A DNA stretch of 33,944 nt. Origin: an uncultured Collinsella sp. (lineage in GTDB: Bacteria > Actinomycetota > Coriobacteriia > Coriobacteriales > Coriobacteriaceae). The notes under the pieces are model-generated. The model was given only the letters and a program-made list of their open reading frames with translations, did no database searches and was not told where the DNA came from. Both the position numbers and the translations under genes were made by a program. Positions 1 through 8,121 of the stretch are shown here, piece by piece; the stretch's first letter is position 1, and the number at the start of each line of letters is the position of its first letter. The stretch is from contig UQIG01000023.1 of assembly GCA_900541135.1 (NCBI GenBank), forward strand, positions 1 through 33,944. The letters are read 5' to 3'.

Positions 1-115
1 AGGCCCTTGCGGCCTAGTCGCTATTTAGGGCGTCCAAGATTTGGGGCGCAGTTCATTGTCCGTTCTAGCGGGCTTAATCAAGTGATCGGTTAACGCACAG
101 TAGTGCAGGCAGCCC
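1..115. other. Contig-start spacer, no gene seen
   Basis: This is sequence downstream of the minus-strand gene that ends at 116. I see no supportable coding frame, no convincing terminator hairpin and no sequencing adapter at this edge. Confidence 0.5.
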
Positions 116-1198
116 TTACGCAAACAGGCCGTAGATGCTGATGTTGGCCTTGGCATAGAGGCCGTTGGCGTACTCGGTCCACTTGGAGCTGGCGCTCGAA
201 GCCTGCGAGGAGTACTGCTGGTAGGCAGTGTAGTAGGCGGTCATGGCCTGCTTATAGGTGGCGCTATCGGCCGTAAAGGCATCATCGGCAAAGGCCTTGG
301 CATAGGTGCTGTCGGCATCCTTCCAAGTGCCCTTTGAGCTATCCCACTCATCGCCGGCAAGGTTGATGATGTAGTCGGCGTAGTCCTTGCTCGCGGTCTC
401 CTCGTTGCCGTCAGCAGGCTCGGTCGGGGCGGTCGGCATGCTTGCGGAGCTATCGCCCACCTTCTTCTTGTAGAGCTTCTGCAGCGTCGCGGACTGACGG
501 ACGATCTGCTTAGCCTGATCCTTGGACACACCATACTGCGTGGCCATGGTCTTGTAGTCGGAGGTGCCGATGGAATCCTCGGCGTACTTCTTCATTTCCT
601 TAGAAGAGACGGTGATGCCCTCGTCCTCGGCAGCGTCCAGCAGGATCTTGTTGCGCACGTAGGACAGGATGACGTCGGCAGAGGGAGCGGTGTAGTTGCC
701 ATCGCTATCCTTGACGGTGTCGAGGCTGTACTGGCTCTCAATGGCCTCGCGCGCGGTGATGTCGCTCTTCTTGCCGTTGTAGCTATAGCTTGCCACGGTC
801 GAATCGAGCTGGTCCTCGGTCAGGGTCGCCGAGCCAACACCCTTGCCGCCAAAGCCGCCATTGCCAATAAAGAAGCCGACCACAGCAGCGATCACGACGG
901 CAACCACAAAGGCGGCAATCATCGTCTTCTTGTGCTTGGATGCATGGTCGTCTTCATCGGAGTCGTCCTCGTCCTGCTCCTCGGGCATGAGGTTCTCGTC
1001 GGCGGCGTCCGCGGCGATCTGAGCCTCCAGACGGGCGTCCTCCTCCTCGGCCGTCGTACCGGCGGCAATATGCTCGGCAGACGTACCGGCGACCAGGTCG
1101 ATCTTCTCGTCCTCGTCACCGTCGGGGCCTTCGCCGCGCTCGATGATCTGGATGCCGTCGATCTCGTCCTTCTCGTCCTTCTTTTGAATCAGACCCAT
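116..1198 (-). CDS. Membrane-anchored SurA-N/foldase-like protein, no PPIase domain
   Basis: The 360-residue protein has three parts. Residues 1-91 are a very acidic Glu/Asp-rich cytoplasmic segment, residues 92-112 are one hydrophobic membrane helix followed by a Gly-rich turn, and the rest is predicted to lie outside the membrane. Residues about 175-250 (VRNKILLDAAEDEGITVS onward) resemble the helical N-terminal chaperone module of SurA/PrsA-type foldases. No parvulin peptidyl-prolyl isomerase domain follows; the C-terminus is Ser/Ala/Tyr-rich. The ATG at 1198 has AAGGAG eight bases upstream. It is separated from the isocitrate dehydrogenase gene by a hairpin, so it probably has its own transcript. 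A role in folding secreted proteins is inferred from distant similarity only. Confidence 0.75.
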   Translation of the reverse strand: MGLIQKKDEKDEIDGIQIIERGEGPDGDEDEKIDLVAGTSAEHIAAGTTAEEEDARLEAQIAADAADENLMPEEQDEDDSDEDDHASKHKKTMIAAFVVAVVIAAVVGFFIGNGGFGGKGVGSATLTEDQLDSTVASYSYNGKKSDITAREAIESQYSLDTVKDSDGNYTAPSADVILSYVRNKILLDAAEDEGITVSSKEMKKYAEDSIGTSDYKTMATQYGVSKDQAKQIVRQSATLQKLYKKKVGDSSASMPTAPTEPADGNEETASKDYADYIINLAGDEWDSSKGTWKDADSTYAKAFADDAFTADSATYKQAMTAYYTAYQQYSSQASSASSKWTEYANGLYAKANISIYGLFA

Positions 1199-1236
1199 AT
1201 CAGTTACTCCTTGTTAGGAAACATAGTCCGCAATAG

Positions 1237-1265
1237 AATACGCCCGACAGAGCGCCGGGCGTATT
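1237..1265 (-). terminator. Hairpin after isocitrate dehydrogenase gene
   Basis: A 10-bp perfect inverted repeat (AATACGCCCG / CGGGCGTATT) with a 9-base loop lies just past the stop of the dehydrogenase gene. On the minus strand it runs into a T-rich stretch (TATTCTATT), a modest intrinsic terminator. Confidence 0.5.
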
Positions 1266-1324
1266 GATTCTCAGGTTATACGCAAACACTTAAGTACTAT
1301 TTAGGCGTTTGCAGTGTGCATGCC

Positions 1325-2410
1325 TTAGGCCAGGTGCGCGATAACGGCATCGGCAAAGGCCTGCGTGCCCACAGCACCCTCAACGGAGCCGGTCTGGGCA
1401 CGACGCACGTCACCGGTAACCTGCTCGCCCTCGTCGAGCGTGGCAGATACGGCGGCGCGAATGCGATTGGCAGCGTCGTTCTCGCCCAGGTGATCGAGCA
1501 TCATAGCCGCAGACAGAATCTCGGCCGTGGGGTTAGCGATATCCTGGCCAGCGATATCGGGCGCGGAGCCGTGCGTAGCCTCAAAGATGGCGCAATCGGC
1601 ACCGATGTTGGAGCCGGGGGCCATCCCTAAGCCGCCCACCAGGCCGGCGCACAGGTCGCTCACGATGTCGCCGTACAGGTTGGGCAGCACCAGGACATCG
1701 AAGTCGTTGGGGTTCTGGACCAGGCCCATGCAGGTGGCGTCGACAATCTTGTCGTTGAACTCGATATCGGGATAGTTGGCGGCCACCTCGCGCGCCACGC
1801 GCAGGAACAGGCCATCGGTCGCCTTCATGATGTTGGCCTTATGCACGGCCGTCACCTTTTTGCGGCCGCAGCGGCGGGCATACTCAAAGGCATACTCCAC
1901 AATGCGGTGGCTCTTGACGATAGAGATCGGCTTGATCGAGATCGCGGAATCGGTGGCAAAGGTCTTCTGACCCGAACGCTCGACGAGCTGCGAGAGCTCC
2001 TCGACCTCGGCAGCGCCCTCATCGAACTCGATCCCGGCGTAGAGGTCCTCGGTGTTCTCGCGCACGATGACCAGGTCGACGTCGCGGAAGCGCGAGCCGT
2101 CGCCCGGCTGCGACAGGCAGGGGCGCACACAGGCATACAGGTCGAAGTGCTTGCGCAGGGCGACGTTAACGCTGCGGAAACCCGTGCCGACCGGCGTGGT
2201 GATGGGACCCTTGATGGCAACCTTGGTCTCGGCGACCGCATCGAGCACGTGCTGGGGCAGCGGCGTGCCAAACTCGTCCATGACGCCGGCACCGGCCTCC
2301 TGGACATTCCAATTGATCTGGACACCGGTGGCCTCGACCACGCGGCGCATGGCCTGCGTAATCTCGGGACCGATACCGTCACCGGGAATCAGGACTACAT
2401 CGTGCGCCAT
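1325..2410 (-). CDS. icd: NAD-type isocitrate dehydrogenase (isocitrate/isopropylmalate dehydrogenase family)
   Basis: It oxidatively decarboxylates isocitrate to 2-oxoglutarate in the cytosol, most likely to supply glutamate synthesis. The 361-residue length fits the short NAD-dependent class. The N-terminal IPGDGIGPEI motif, the substrate segment TPVGTGFRSVNVALRKHFDL, RENTEDLYAGIE, and the Asp-rich metal site in NLYGDIVSDL are all present, as is the cofactor motif EATHGSAPDIAG. The GFRSVNVALRK and ENTEDLYAG segments favour isocitrate over isopropylmalate dehydrogenase, but the assignment is by motif only. The ATG at 2410 follows GAGGAG and lies seven bases after the stop of the HEAT-repeat gene, so the two are co-transcribed. 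Confidence 0.88.
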   Translation of the reverse strand: MAHDVVLIPGDGIGPEITQAMRRVVEATGVQINWNVQEAGAGVMDEFGTPLPQHVLDAVAETKVAIKGPITTPVGTGFRSVNVALRKHFDLYACVRPCLSQPGDGSRFRDVDLVIVRENTEDLYAGIEFDEGAAEVEELSQLVERSGQKTFATDSAISIKPISIVKSHRIVEYAFEYARRCGRKKVTAVHKANIMKATDGLFLRVAREVAANYPDIEFNDKIVDATCMGLVQNPNDFDVLVLPNLYGDIVSDLCAGLVGGLGMAPGSNIGADCAIFEATHGSAPDIAGQDIANPTAEILSAAMMLDHLGENDAANRIRAAVSATLDEGEQVTGDVRRAQTGSVEGAVGTQAFADAVIAHLA

Positions 2411-2416
2411 AATCTG

Positions 2417-3115
2417 TTACTCCTCGTCTTCGGCGTCGTCAGATTTTTTAACGCTAGCACGCTTCTTCTTTTTGGAGAGATCAAGGTCAAAGCGTTTAAC
2501 AAGCATTTCGCAAATCTCGCTCGAACGGGCCTTGAGATAGCTGCCCTTGCCGTTCTCGGCATCGAACTTAAGGCGCAGCGCAAGCTTCTCGGCGACCTCG
2601 GCGTCGATCTCGCCCTGGCCAAACTCGTACAGGCAACCGAGCATGTCGCGATACTCGAGGTCGCCGTGGTAGCACTGAATGGCCTCGTCCAGGATGGGCC
2701 AAGCCTCGCGCGAACGCTCGACGCTCGTGGCGCCCCACACGCACAGCAGGCGGAAGGCGGCATAGCGCAGCGTGGAGGAAATCTCGTCGAACAGTGCGGT
2801 CTCGGCGCCCTCAAAGGCATCGCCCAGCTGCTCGGGACAGGTGGTGGCAAGCGCCGTCAGGGCATCGAGGGCCTCCCAGCGGGTCTGAGCCTCGGGGCGG
2901 TCGAGCGCCTCGATCAGCGCGGGGACGCAGGGCACGACGCGCTGCGGATCGCGCTCGGCGAGCAGGTGCAGCACGCGGGCGGCAAACTGGCGGATGCGGC
3001 GCGTGGGGCAGCCGAGCTCCTGGACCAGACGGTCGACGGCATTCTCGTTCTCCTCTGCCAGCTGAAGCTGTGCCAGCTCCTCGTCGGTGAGCTGTTCGTC
3101 TTTGTTTTCTGCCAT
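2417..3115 (-). CDS. HEAT-repeat-like protein
   Basis: This 232-residue soluble protein is made mostly of paired helices (for example IRQFAARVLHLLAERDPQRV and RWEALDALTALATTCPEQL), the look of HEAT/armadillo repeats over residues about 25-180. Such solenoids usually bind other proteins. The N-terminus is acidic, and the C-terminus ends in a Lys-rich run (KKKKRASVKK) followed by an acidic tail. There are no catalytic motifs. GAGG precedes the ATG at 3115, which lies 15 bases after the upstream small membrane-protein gene; downstream is isocitrate dehydrogenase seven bases away. Its partner is unknown. Confidence 0.8.
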   Translation of the reverse strand: MAENKDEQLTDEELAQLQLAEENENAVDRLVQELGCPTRRIRQFAARVLHLLAERDPQRVVPCVPALIEALDRPEAQTRWEALDALTALATTCPEQLGDAFEGAETALFDEISSTLRYAAFRLLCVWGATSVERSREAWPILDEAIQCYHGDLEYRDMLGCLYEFGQGEIDAEVAEKLALRLKFDAENGKGSYLKARSSEICEMLVKRFDLDLSKKKKRASVKKSDDAEDEE

Positions 3116-3130
3116 AGTTACCTCTTTTTA

Positions 3131-3559
3131 CTATTTCTTAGCGTGCTTGCCAGCACCCTTGCTGTCATCGGTGACCGAGATGAGCTGTCGGTCGGCTGCA
3201 CCATTGTGACGCACGCGGCGGCGCTCCTCGGCGTCGCCCGCATCGGCGGCGGCGCGGTGTGCCTTATTGACGTTAAAGACCTCGTCGTGCTTGCGCCACG
3301 GGCCGACGGACTCGCCAAAGCTCATCTTAAGGCCGGCGATAAAGCCGCCGAGCCAGCCGATCGGCGCAAACTGCACCAGCGGGAACAGCGAAAACACCCA
3401 GGTTAGCAGGACGACTGCCGCCGCTCCCGCAAAGTTGGCAATCCAGTAGTCGCGCTTGGTGATGACGCGCTTTTCGCACGCCCACTGGCCGCACAAAAAG
3501 CCGATGTAGATCGCAAAGAGAAAGAGCACCAGCGCAAGCACCACGAACGTCAAGCTCAT
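3131..3559 (-). CDS. Small membrane protein of unknown function
   Basis: I choose the ATG at 3559 (142 residues, MSLTFVVLALVLF...) over an upstream in-frame start at 3595 because GGGGAG lies about ten bases before it and the upstream start would overlap the preceding gene. Residues about 1-22 and 42-65 are strongly hydrophobic membrane helices; a third weaker segment (residues 66-82) is Gly-rich. The C-terminal 60 residues are charged, Ala/Arg/Asp/Lys-rich and probably cytoplasmic. It starts five bases after the dehydrogenase stop codon and belongs to that operon. I do not recognise the family. Confidence 0.8.
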   Translation of the reverse strand: MSLTFVVLALVLFLFAIYIGFLCGQWACEKRVITKRDYWIANFAGAAAVVLLTWVFSLFPLVQFAPIGWLGGFIAGLKMSFGESVGPWRKHDEVFNVNKAHRAAADAGDAEERRRVRHNGAADRQLISVTDDSKGAGKHAKK

Positions 3560-3564
3560 AGGCG

Positions 3565-4644
3565 CTACTCCCCGTGATGGTGGCCGCAGCAGCACTCGTG
3601 GCCGTCGTCATGACCGTGACCGCCGCAGCACTCGTGGTCCTCGCCATGGTGGTGTCCACAACCGCACTCGTGGTCGTCGCCACGCTCGCCGCAACCGCAG
3701 CCTTCCTCGTGAGCACCGTGCTCCTCGGGACGATACTGCGACCAGTCCAGACCGGCGGCGATGGCATCGGCCTCCTCCTTGTAGAGGACCGTGACGGCCT
3801 GGGTGCCCAGCTTGGCGCCACCGATGGCATCGAGCATGTCGTAAAGCGTAAAGGCCACGTCGGCGCCGGGCAGCGCAAGCTCACGGTCGTCGGCATAGGC
3901 GAGCGCCAAGCGCAGATCCTTAATGAAGTGCTCGACCATAAAGCCGGGCTTGTAGTCGCCGTCGAGCGCCTTGGGCGCCAGGCTCTCCATGGCGCCGGAC
4001 TTGCCGGTGCCACCCAGGATCATCTGACGGGTCTTCTCAAGATCAAGGCCGCTCAGCTCGGCAAATGCCATGGCGTCTGCCATGCCGACCATGCAGGCGC
4101 CCAGCGACACCTGGTTGGCGAGCTTGGCAGCCTGGCCCTTGCCGGCGCCATCGAAGCAGCAGATGGTTGCCGCAAAGGTGGAAAGGATGTCGCGGACCGG
4201 CGCGATGTCGTTCTCGGTGGCGCCCACGATAGCCGTGAGCGTGCCGGCGATGGCACCCGACTCGCCGCCGGTGACGGGGCAGTCAAACGCCATGCGACCG
4301 GAGACCTGGGCGGCCTCGGCAATGTCACGGGCGAGCTCGGGCGAGCTCGTGGTGAGGTCGATCAAGACCGCGCCGGGCTTAGTGCACGCGAGCAGGCCGT
4401 CGCCCGCCAGGTAGAGCTCCTCGACCTCGGAGGGATAGCCCACCATGGTAAAGACGACATCGGCGTTAGCCACGGCCTCGGCCGGCGTATCGGCCCAAAC
4501 GGCGCCGCGCTCGATAAGCGCGGCGGCCTTGGACTTGGTGCGGTTGTTGACCGTGACGGGATAGCCGGCATCCAGGATGTGGCCGGCGATGGGGGCACCC
4601 ATGATTCCGGTGCCGATGAATGCGACGGAGAGCTTGTTTGCCAT
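3565..4644 (-). CDS. 3-hydroxyisobutyrate dehydrogenase-family oxidoreductase with His/Cys-rich tail
   Basis: This is an NAD(P)-dependent beta-hydroxyacid dehydrogenase (relatives: MmsB, GarR, GlxR). Residues 11-20 (GTGIMGAPIA) are the Rossmann dinucleotide loop, residues 121-130 (DCPVTGGESG) the substrate loop, and Lys174 in GKGQAAKLANQ the expected catalytic lysine. The enzyme proper ends near residue 305, the usual family length. Residues 308-359 are an unusual extension with nine Cys and thirteen His in Gly/Asp/Glu-rich repeats (ECGCGHHHGEDHECC), which looks like a metal-binding tail. The exact substrate cannot be told from sequence. It lies 99 bases downstream of the degV-type gene and five bases ahead of the small membrane-protein gene. 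Confidence 0.85.
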   Translation of the reverse strand: MANKLSVAFIGTGIMGAPIAGHILDAGYPVTVNNRTKSKAAALIERGAVWADTPAEAVANADVVFTMVGYPSEVEELYLAGDGLLACTKPGAVLIDLTTSSPELARDIAEAAQVSGRMAFDCPVTGGESGAIAGTLTAIVGATENDIAPVRDILSTFAATICCFDGAGKGQAAKLANQVSLGACMVGMADAMAFAELSGLDLEKTRQMILGGTGKSGAMESLAPKALDGDYKPGFMVEHFIKDLRLALAYADDRELALPGADVAFTLYDMLDAIGGAKLGTQAVTVLYKEEADAIAAGLDWSQYRPEEHGAHEEGCGCGERGDDHECGCGHHHGEDHECCGGHGHDDGHECCCGHHHGE

Positions 4645-4743
4645 GAAACCTTTCCTTTAGGGTTGGGTGTTGTTACCAGGTTAAAATACTCGGTGCCAGC
4701 GTTTCGGCCGTGACTTGAGGGCACTTGCAGCCGCAGCGCCTAC

Positions 4744-5697
4744 CTACTCGCCTCGCACGCGGCGCGCGATGCGGTCGGAAAGCGAGGCTTTCTCGGCGCG
4801 ATTCTTGCCCCAAAACGCGCAGGCCACCATGCCGGGGCCCACGTGCGAGCCAATGGTGGGACCCACGGAGCCGCGAATGATCGTGACGTCGGCGCAGCCC
4901 TCCTCCTTGCGGATGGCGGCTTCGAGCCAGTCACCGTCCTTTTCGGCATCGGCCGTCATGATGGCGATGGGCATGGTGCGGTCGGGCACGTAGTTCTCGC
5001 GGAACGACTTGAGGATGGACTTGAGCGCCTTCTTGCGGCCGCGGTTGACGCCGATCAGCGACAGCGAGCCGGCCAGGTCGTAGGACAGCTCGGGCTTGAC
5101 GTCGAGCTTTGCCGTGAGCTGTGCCGCCGCGGGCGGAATGCGGCCGCCGGCAGCCAGCGCGTCAAAGCTCTCGAGCGTAAAGTAACCGTGGACGTAGGTC
5201 TTTGCCTCGTTTGCCCAATCGACCAGCTGCTTGGCGGTGAGTCCCGCCGAGCGCTGGCGCACGGCCTCGAGCGCCAAGAGCGCGCCGGTTGCACAGGGCA
5301 GAGCGTTGTCGACCACGTACAGCTCAAAGTTGGGATACTCGGCGCGCACGGCATCTGCCGCCTGGCACGCGGAGTTGTAGCTCGACGACAGCGCCGAGGT
5401 AAAGCACAGGTAGACCGTGGGCGTGCCTTCTTTGGCGCACTCGGTAAAGAACTCGATATAGCGACCGAGCGACACAGCCGAGGTGGACACGCGGGCACCG
5501 GCGCGCATCCGGTCGTAGAACTCCTTGGGTGTGATGCTCGACCAGATGTCATCCGTGCGCTCCTCGCCATCGATAATGAAGGGGAAACCCAGGATATCGA
5601 CATCGAGGTTCGCGGCGACCTCGGGGCTAAAGTCGCAGCAGGTATCGACGACGATGCGGCAACGGTCCGAATGACCGGTAGATGCAGCCTTGTCCAT
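4744..5697 (-). CDS. DegV family fatty-acid-binding protein
   Basis: DegV proteins bind a fatty acid between two domains; in Gram-positive bacteria FakB-type members present it to a fatty acid kinase for phosphorylation. The N-terminal VDTCCDFSPEVA strand-loop, the conserved STSAVSLGRY ligand segment and the later GSVGPTIGSHVGPG motif are all visible in a protein of 317 residues (family usual 280-310). I use ATG 5697, eight bases after AAGGAG; a TTG directly upstream at 5700 is also possible. No fakA-like kinase is in the window. The hairpin upstream separates it from the hibernation factor gene. Confidence 0.88.
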   Translation of the reverse strand: MDKAASTGHSDRCRIVVDTCCDFSPEVAANLDVDILGFPFIIDGEERTDDIWSSITPKEFYDRMRAGARVSTSAVSLGRYIEFFTECAKEGTPTVYLCFTSALSSSYNSACQAADAVRAEYPNFELYVVDNALPCATGALLALEAVRQRSAGLTAKQLVDWANEAKTYVHGYFTLESFDALAAGGRIPPAAAQLTAKLDVKPELSYDLAGSLSLIGVNRGRKKALKSILKSFRENYVPDRTMPIAIMTADAEKDGDWLEAAIRKEEGCADVTIIRGSVGPTIGSHVGPGMVACAFWGKNRAEKASLSDRIARRVRGE

Positions 5698-5715
5698 CAA
5701 AGCGACTCCTTACGT

Positions 5716-5747
5716 AAAAAGGCGACCACCCGCATGGGATGGCCGCC
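5716..5747 (-). terminator. Intrinsic terminator of the hibernation factor gene
   Basis: On the minus strand, GGCGGCCATCCC and GGGTGGTCGCC form an 11-12 bp imperfect stem with a short ATGC loop, followed at once by TTTTT. It lies just beyond the stop at 5777. A second small inverted repeat (GTTAACT / AGTTAAC, 5753-5772) sits between the stop and this hairpin. Confidence 0.8.
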
Positions 5748-5776
5748 AACCGTTAACTCATGCAAGTTAACGTATT

Positions 5777-6361
5777 TTACTCGTCAAGTGTTTCGATGCG
5801 GGGCTTGATGATGCCATATCCACCATTCTTACGGTGATACACCACATTGATGAGGCCAGTCGTCGCGTTCTCGAACACGTAGAAGTCATGACCAAGCAGA
5901 TCGGTCTGCACCAGCGCCTGCTCCTCAGTCATCGGGGTGACGTCGATAACCTTCTCGCGGACGAGCAGGTCGTCCTCCTCCTCGGGCAGCAGCAGGTCGG
6001 CCAGATCCTCGACGCGCTCGACCGGCGCAACATCCGCGGCGCTGGCACCGCCCTGGCGGTTGTCCACGACCTTGGTCTTGAACTTGCGCAGCTGGCGGGT
6101 GACCTTATCGGCGGAGAGGTCGATGGCGGCGTACATATCTGCACCGTGCTCGGCAACGCGAATCACCGAACCGCGGGCACGAACCGTAACCTCGACGATT
6201 GCCGGGTTGGGGTTCGAGGGGTTCTTCTCATAGCGAAGTACAACGTCAACCGTCATGGGCTCGATATCGAAAACCTTGAGCGCCTCGCCGATCTTCTCAT
6301 CCACATGCGCACGCAGAGCATCGGTTACCGTCGTCTTGCGTCCAGAAACCTTGATATCCAT
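5777..6361 (-). CDS. hpf: Ribosome hibernation promoting factor, long form (HPF/RaiA family)
   Basis: Long HPF dimerises ribosomes into inactive 100S particles in slow growth. The ATG at 6361 (194 residues, MDIKVSGRKTTVTDALRAHV) is chosen because GGAG lies seven bases upstream and the HPF fold begins there; an earlier in-frame start at 6421 would add an unrelated stretch. Residues 1-100 are the ribosome-binding beta-alpha-beta domain, residues about 100-135 an acidic linker (LLLPEEEDDLL), and residues about 135-190 the C-terminal dimerisation domain (VIDVTPMTEEQALVQTDLLG, then FENATTGLINVVYHRKNGGY). A strong terminator follows, so it is probably monocistronic. Confidence 0.93.
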   Translation of the reverse strand: MDIKVSGRKTTVTDALRAHVDEKIGEALKVFDIEPMTVDVVLRYEKNPSNPNPAIVEVTVRARGSVIRVAEHGADMYAAIDLSADKVTRQLRKFKTKVVDNRQGGASAADVAPVERVEDLADLLLPEEEDDLLVREKVIDVTPMTEEQALVQTDLLGHDFYVFENATTGLINVVYHRKNGGYGIIKPRIETLDE

Positions 6362-6678
6362 ACGTGGCTCCAATCTGCCTCGGGGACTTACTGTACTGGC
6401 TATGTACCCATTGCCGTGCATTTAATCACGCGGATTCCTAAAGACCCGAATAACGATTGCTTGATACCGCATACCGAAGTCTCGTACTTTTCCATGGCAA
6501 AGTGCGCTATGGGAGGGCGTCGGCGGAGTTGGTTTTTCTCCTGGAAATTAGCTTTGACCTGCTGGTTTTATCAAAATAGAAAAGCCGGGCTCCCCTATTG
6601 GGGAGACCCGGCTATGCGTGTTGAAACCGTGAAGAAGCGCCTTGTTCAATGTATGGCAGACGCCACCCCTAGCAATAA
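6362..6678. other. Spacer between hpf and solute-binding protein genes
   Basis: This 317-bp spacer holds the terminator of the solute-binding protein gene (6571-6613) and must contain the hpf promoter, but I see no good -10/-35 pair and cannot place it. There is no supportable small gene. Confidence 0.5.
6571..6613 (-). terminator. Intrinsic terminator of the solute-binding protein gene
   Basis: On the minus strand, AGCCGGGTCTCCCC and GGGGAGCCCGGCT flank an AATA loop and the hairpin is followed by TTTCTATTTT. The stem is about 13 bp and GC-rich. The arms span 6583-6613 and the T-rich tail 6571-6582. Confidence 0.8.
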
Positions 6679-7689
6679 CTAGCTATTGAGCTTGTTAATG
6701 TCGTCGTCGGTGATGGCGCCCTCCTGGCTAGACGACGGACTGTCGCCGTTGTTATCGGAGGCGTCGCCATCGGAGGACTCGGTCTCGTTGGACGTGGAGT
6801 CGGATGCCTGCACATTGGCCCCCGAAACAGTCTTGGCGGTAAGGTCATAGGGCATTTGGCCGTACCAGACGCAGTGGACCGCCTCGAGCGTGCCGTCGAC
6901 TGTGATGCCGTCGAGGGCATCACTCACGGCACGGCACAGCTCACCGTTAGAGCTAAGGCCTGCGACGCCAAGCGTCGAGGGCGTCTCGAGCGTGCCGACA
7001 TAGGAGATCTGGCTCATCAGGCGCGCGAGGTAACCACCGGCCGTGGAATCACAGATCACGTAATCGACCTCGCCCGACTCGAGTGCCTCGAAGCACTCGT
7101 TGATGTTGGAGAAGGTCTTTTGGTTGGCCGTGATGCTCTGCTTGGCAAGCGCTTCCTGCGAGGCCGAGGAAGTCTGAACGCCCAAAGTAGCAGTGTTGAG
7201 TGTGTCGGTTGAGACACTCGGGGACTCTCCGTCGCTGGTCTTGCCGAACACGGCGGCAGCATCGTACAGACAGGTGCCAAGCGAGCTGATGTCGCCGCCC
7301 GCAGACTTGATGTCGCCAATAAAGATGTCGGCCTTTTTATCGCTGAGCGCGGAATCGGCCGAGGACGCATCGACAAAGGCGACCTTAAGGCCCATGCGGC
7401 ATGCGAGGGCACGAGCGGCATCGACCGCATAGCCCGTGAGGTTTCCGTCGGCATCCTGCATGGCTTGCGGGGCATCGGACGTATCGAGGGCGACCGTCAG
7501 GGTTCCCGGCGTGACCAGGGCATTGTCCGATACCGTGGGGGTAACGGTCTCGCGCTCGATCTGGTCGATCGTGGGCGTCGTGAACGTGGACAGTGGATTG
7601 AACGCGCATCCGCTCAGGCCCAAAACGGCAATGACCGCCGCGGTCCCAGCACCCAACCGAGCCGCATGCATCAAGCTGCCCCTCACCAT
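6679..7689 (-). CDS. ABC transporter substrate-binding lipoprotein, amino-acid type
   Basis: This is a predicted surface lipoprotein that captures a polar amino acid or similar solute for an ABC importer. From ATG 7689 it has 336 residues: a signal peptide with lipobox LSGC (acylated Cys28), then a periplasmic-binding-protein type 2 fold (GTLTVALDTSDAP, LTGYAVDAARALACRMGLKV, and GEVDYVICDSTAGGYLA). The last 60 residues are Ser/Asp/Asn-rich and disordered. ATG 7671, seven bases after GAGGGG, is an equally good start and gives a 22-residue signal peptide. The frame stays open upstream to 8079, but a start there would bury the lipobox 150 residues in. No permease or ATPase gene is nearby, so it is an orphan or serves a distant system. 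Confidence 0.85.
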   Translation of the reverse strand: MVRGSLMHAARLGAGTAAVIAVLGLSGCAFNPLSTFTTPTIDQIERETVTPTVSDNALVTPGTLTVALDTSDAPQAMQDADGNLTGYAVDAARALACRMGLKVAFVDASSADSALSDKKADIFIGDIKSAGGDISSLGTCLYDAAAVFGKTSDGESPSVSTDTLNTATLGVQTSSASQEALAKQSITANQKTFSNINECFEALESGEVDYVICDSTAGGYLARLMSQISYVGTLETPSTLGVAGLSSNGELCRAVSDALDGITVDGTLEAVHCVWYGQMPYDLTAKTVSGANVQASDSTSNETESSDGDASDNNGDSPSSSQEGAITDDDINKLNS

Positions 7690-8020
7690 GTCCACTACCC
7701 TGCCTTCTGTGTCGTATACGATCCGTGCCCCGCACGGAATATCGGGTTGTTCCCACCAGCTGACCTGGTATTTGACCCCACACTTGCGCACCGGGGTGTT
7801 TGCTCGGGAGGCCGTAACCACCTTCACGACTGGCCCGCTCGCCCGCGAGGCGGTATTGCCCCAAAGAAAGTAGAACGGACGGTGCGGCTTACATCTAGGA
7901 CGCGCCATGATCGCGCCGCGCGCACGCGGTCGCTTACGTGGATCCCTTTGACCGCGTCTGTCTTGGACTAGGATGGACATTTCGTCCGTCCGCAACCACA
8001 GCCTGGCAGGAACGTAGCGC

Positions 8021-8049
8021 ATTATAGCTAAGTTCAAGCTAAAGTTTAA
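8021..8049 (-). promoter_or_regulatory. Candidate sigma-70-type promoter for the lipoprotein gene
   Basis: A perfect -10 box TATAAT (8021-8026 on the minus strand) lies 17 bases from a weak -35 box TTAAAC (8044-8049). Transcription would start near 8014, giving a leader of roughly 325 bases before the ATG at 7689. Confidence 0.55.
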
Positions 8050-8121
8050 GGTTAGGGGCGTCATTCGCACCGTGAGCACAGATTTTGCAGGTCGGAGCGG
8101 ACCGTGCGTGTTCCCATGAAG

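Noticed and set aside
1841..3406. Long open frame (521 residues) on the plus strand
   Set aside because: It lies opposite three convincing minus-strand genes, has no family motifs and is a product of third-position GC bias.
3574..3720. Periodic GC-rich tract considered as a CRISPR or minisatellite array
   Set aside because: It is the coding repeat of the His/Cys-rich tail, with irregular period and no spacers.
7690..8079. N-terminal extension of the lipoprotein frame to 8079
   Set aside because: It would put the lipobox about 150 residues inside the protein, and a perfect -10 box lies inside the extension; other frames are open there too.
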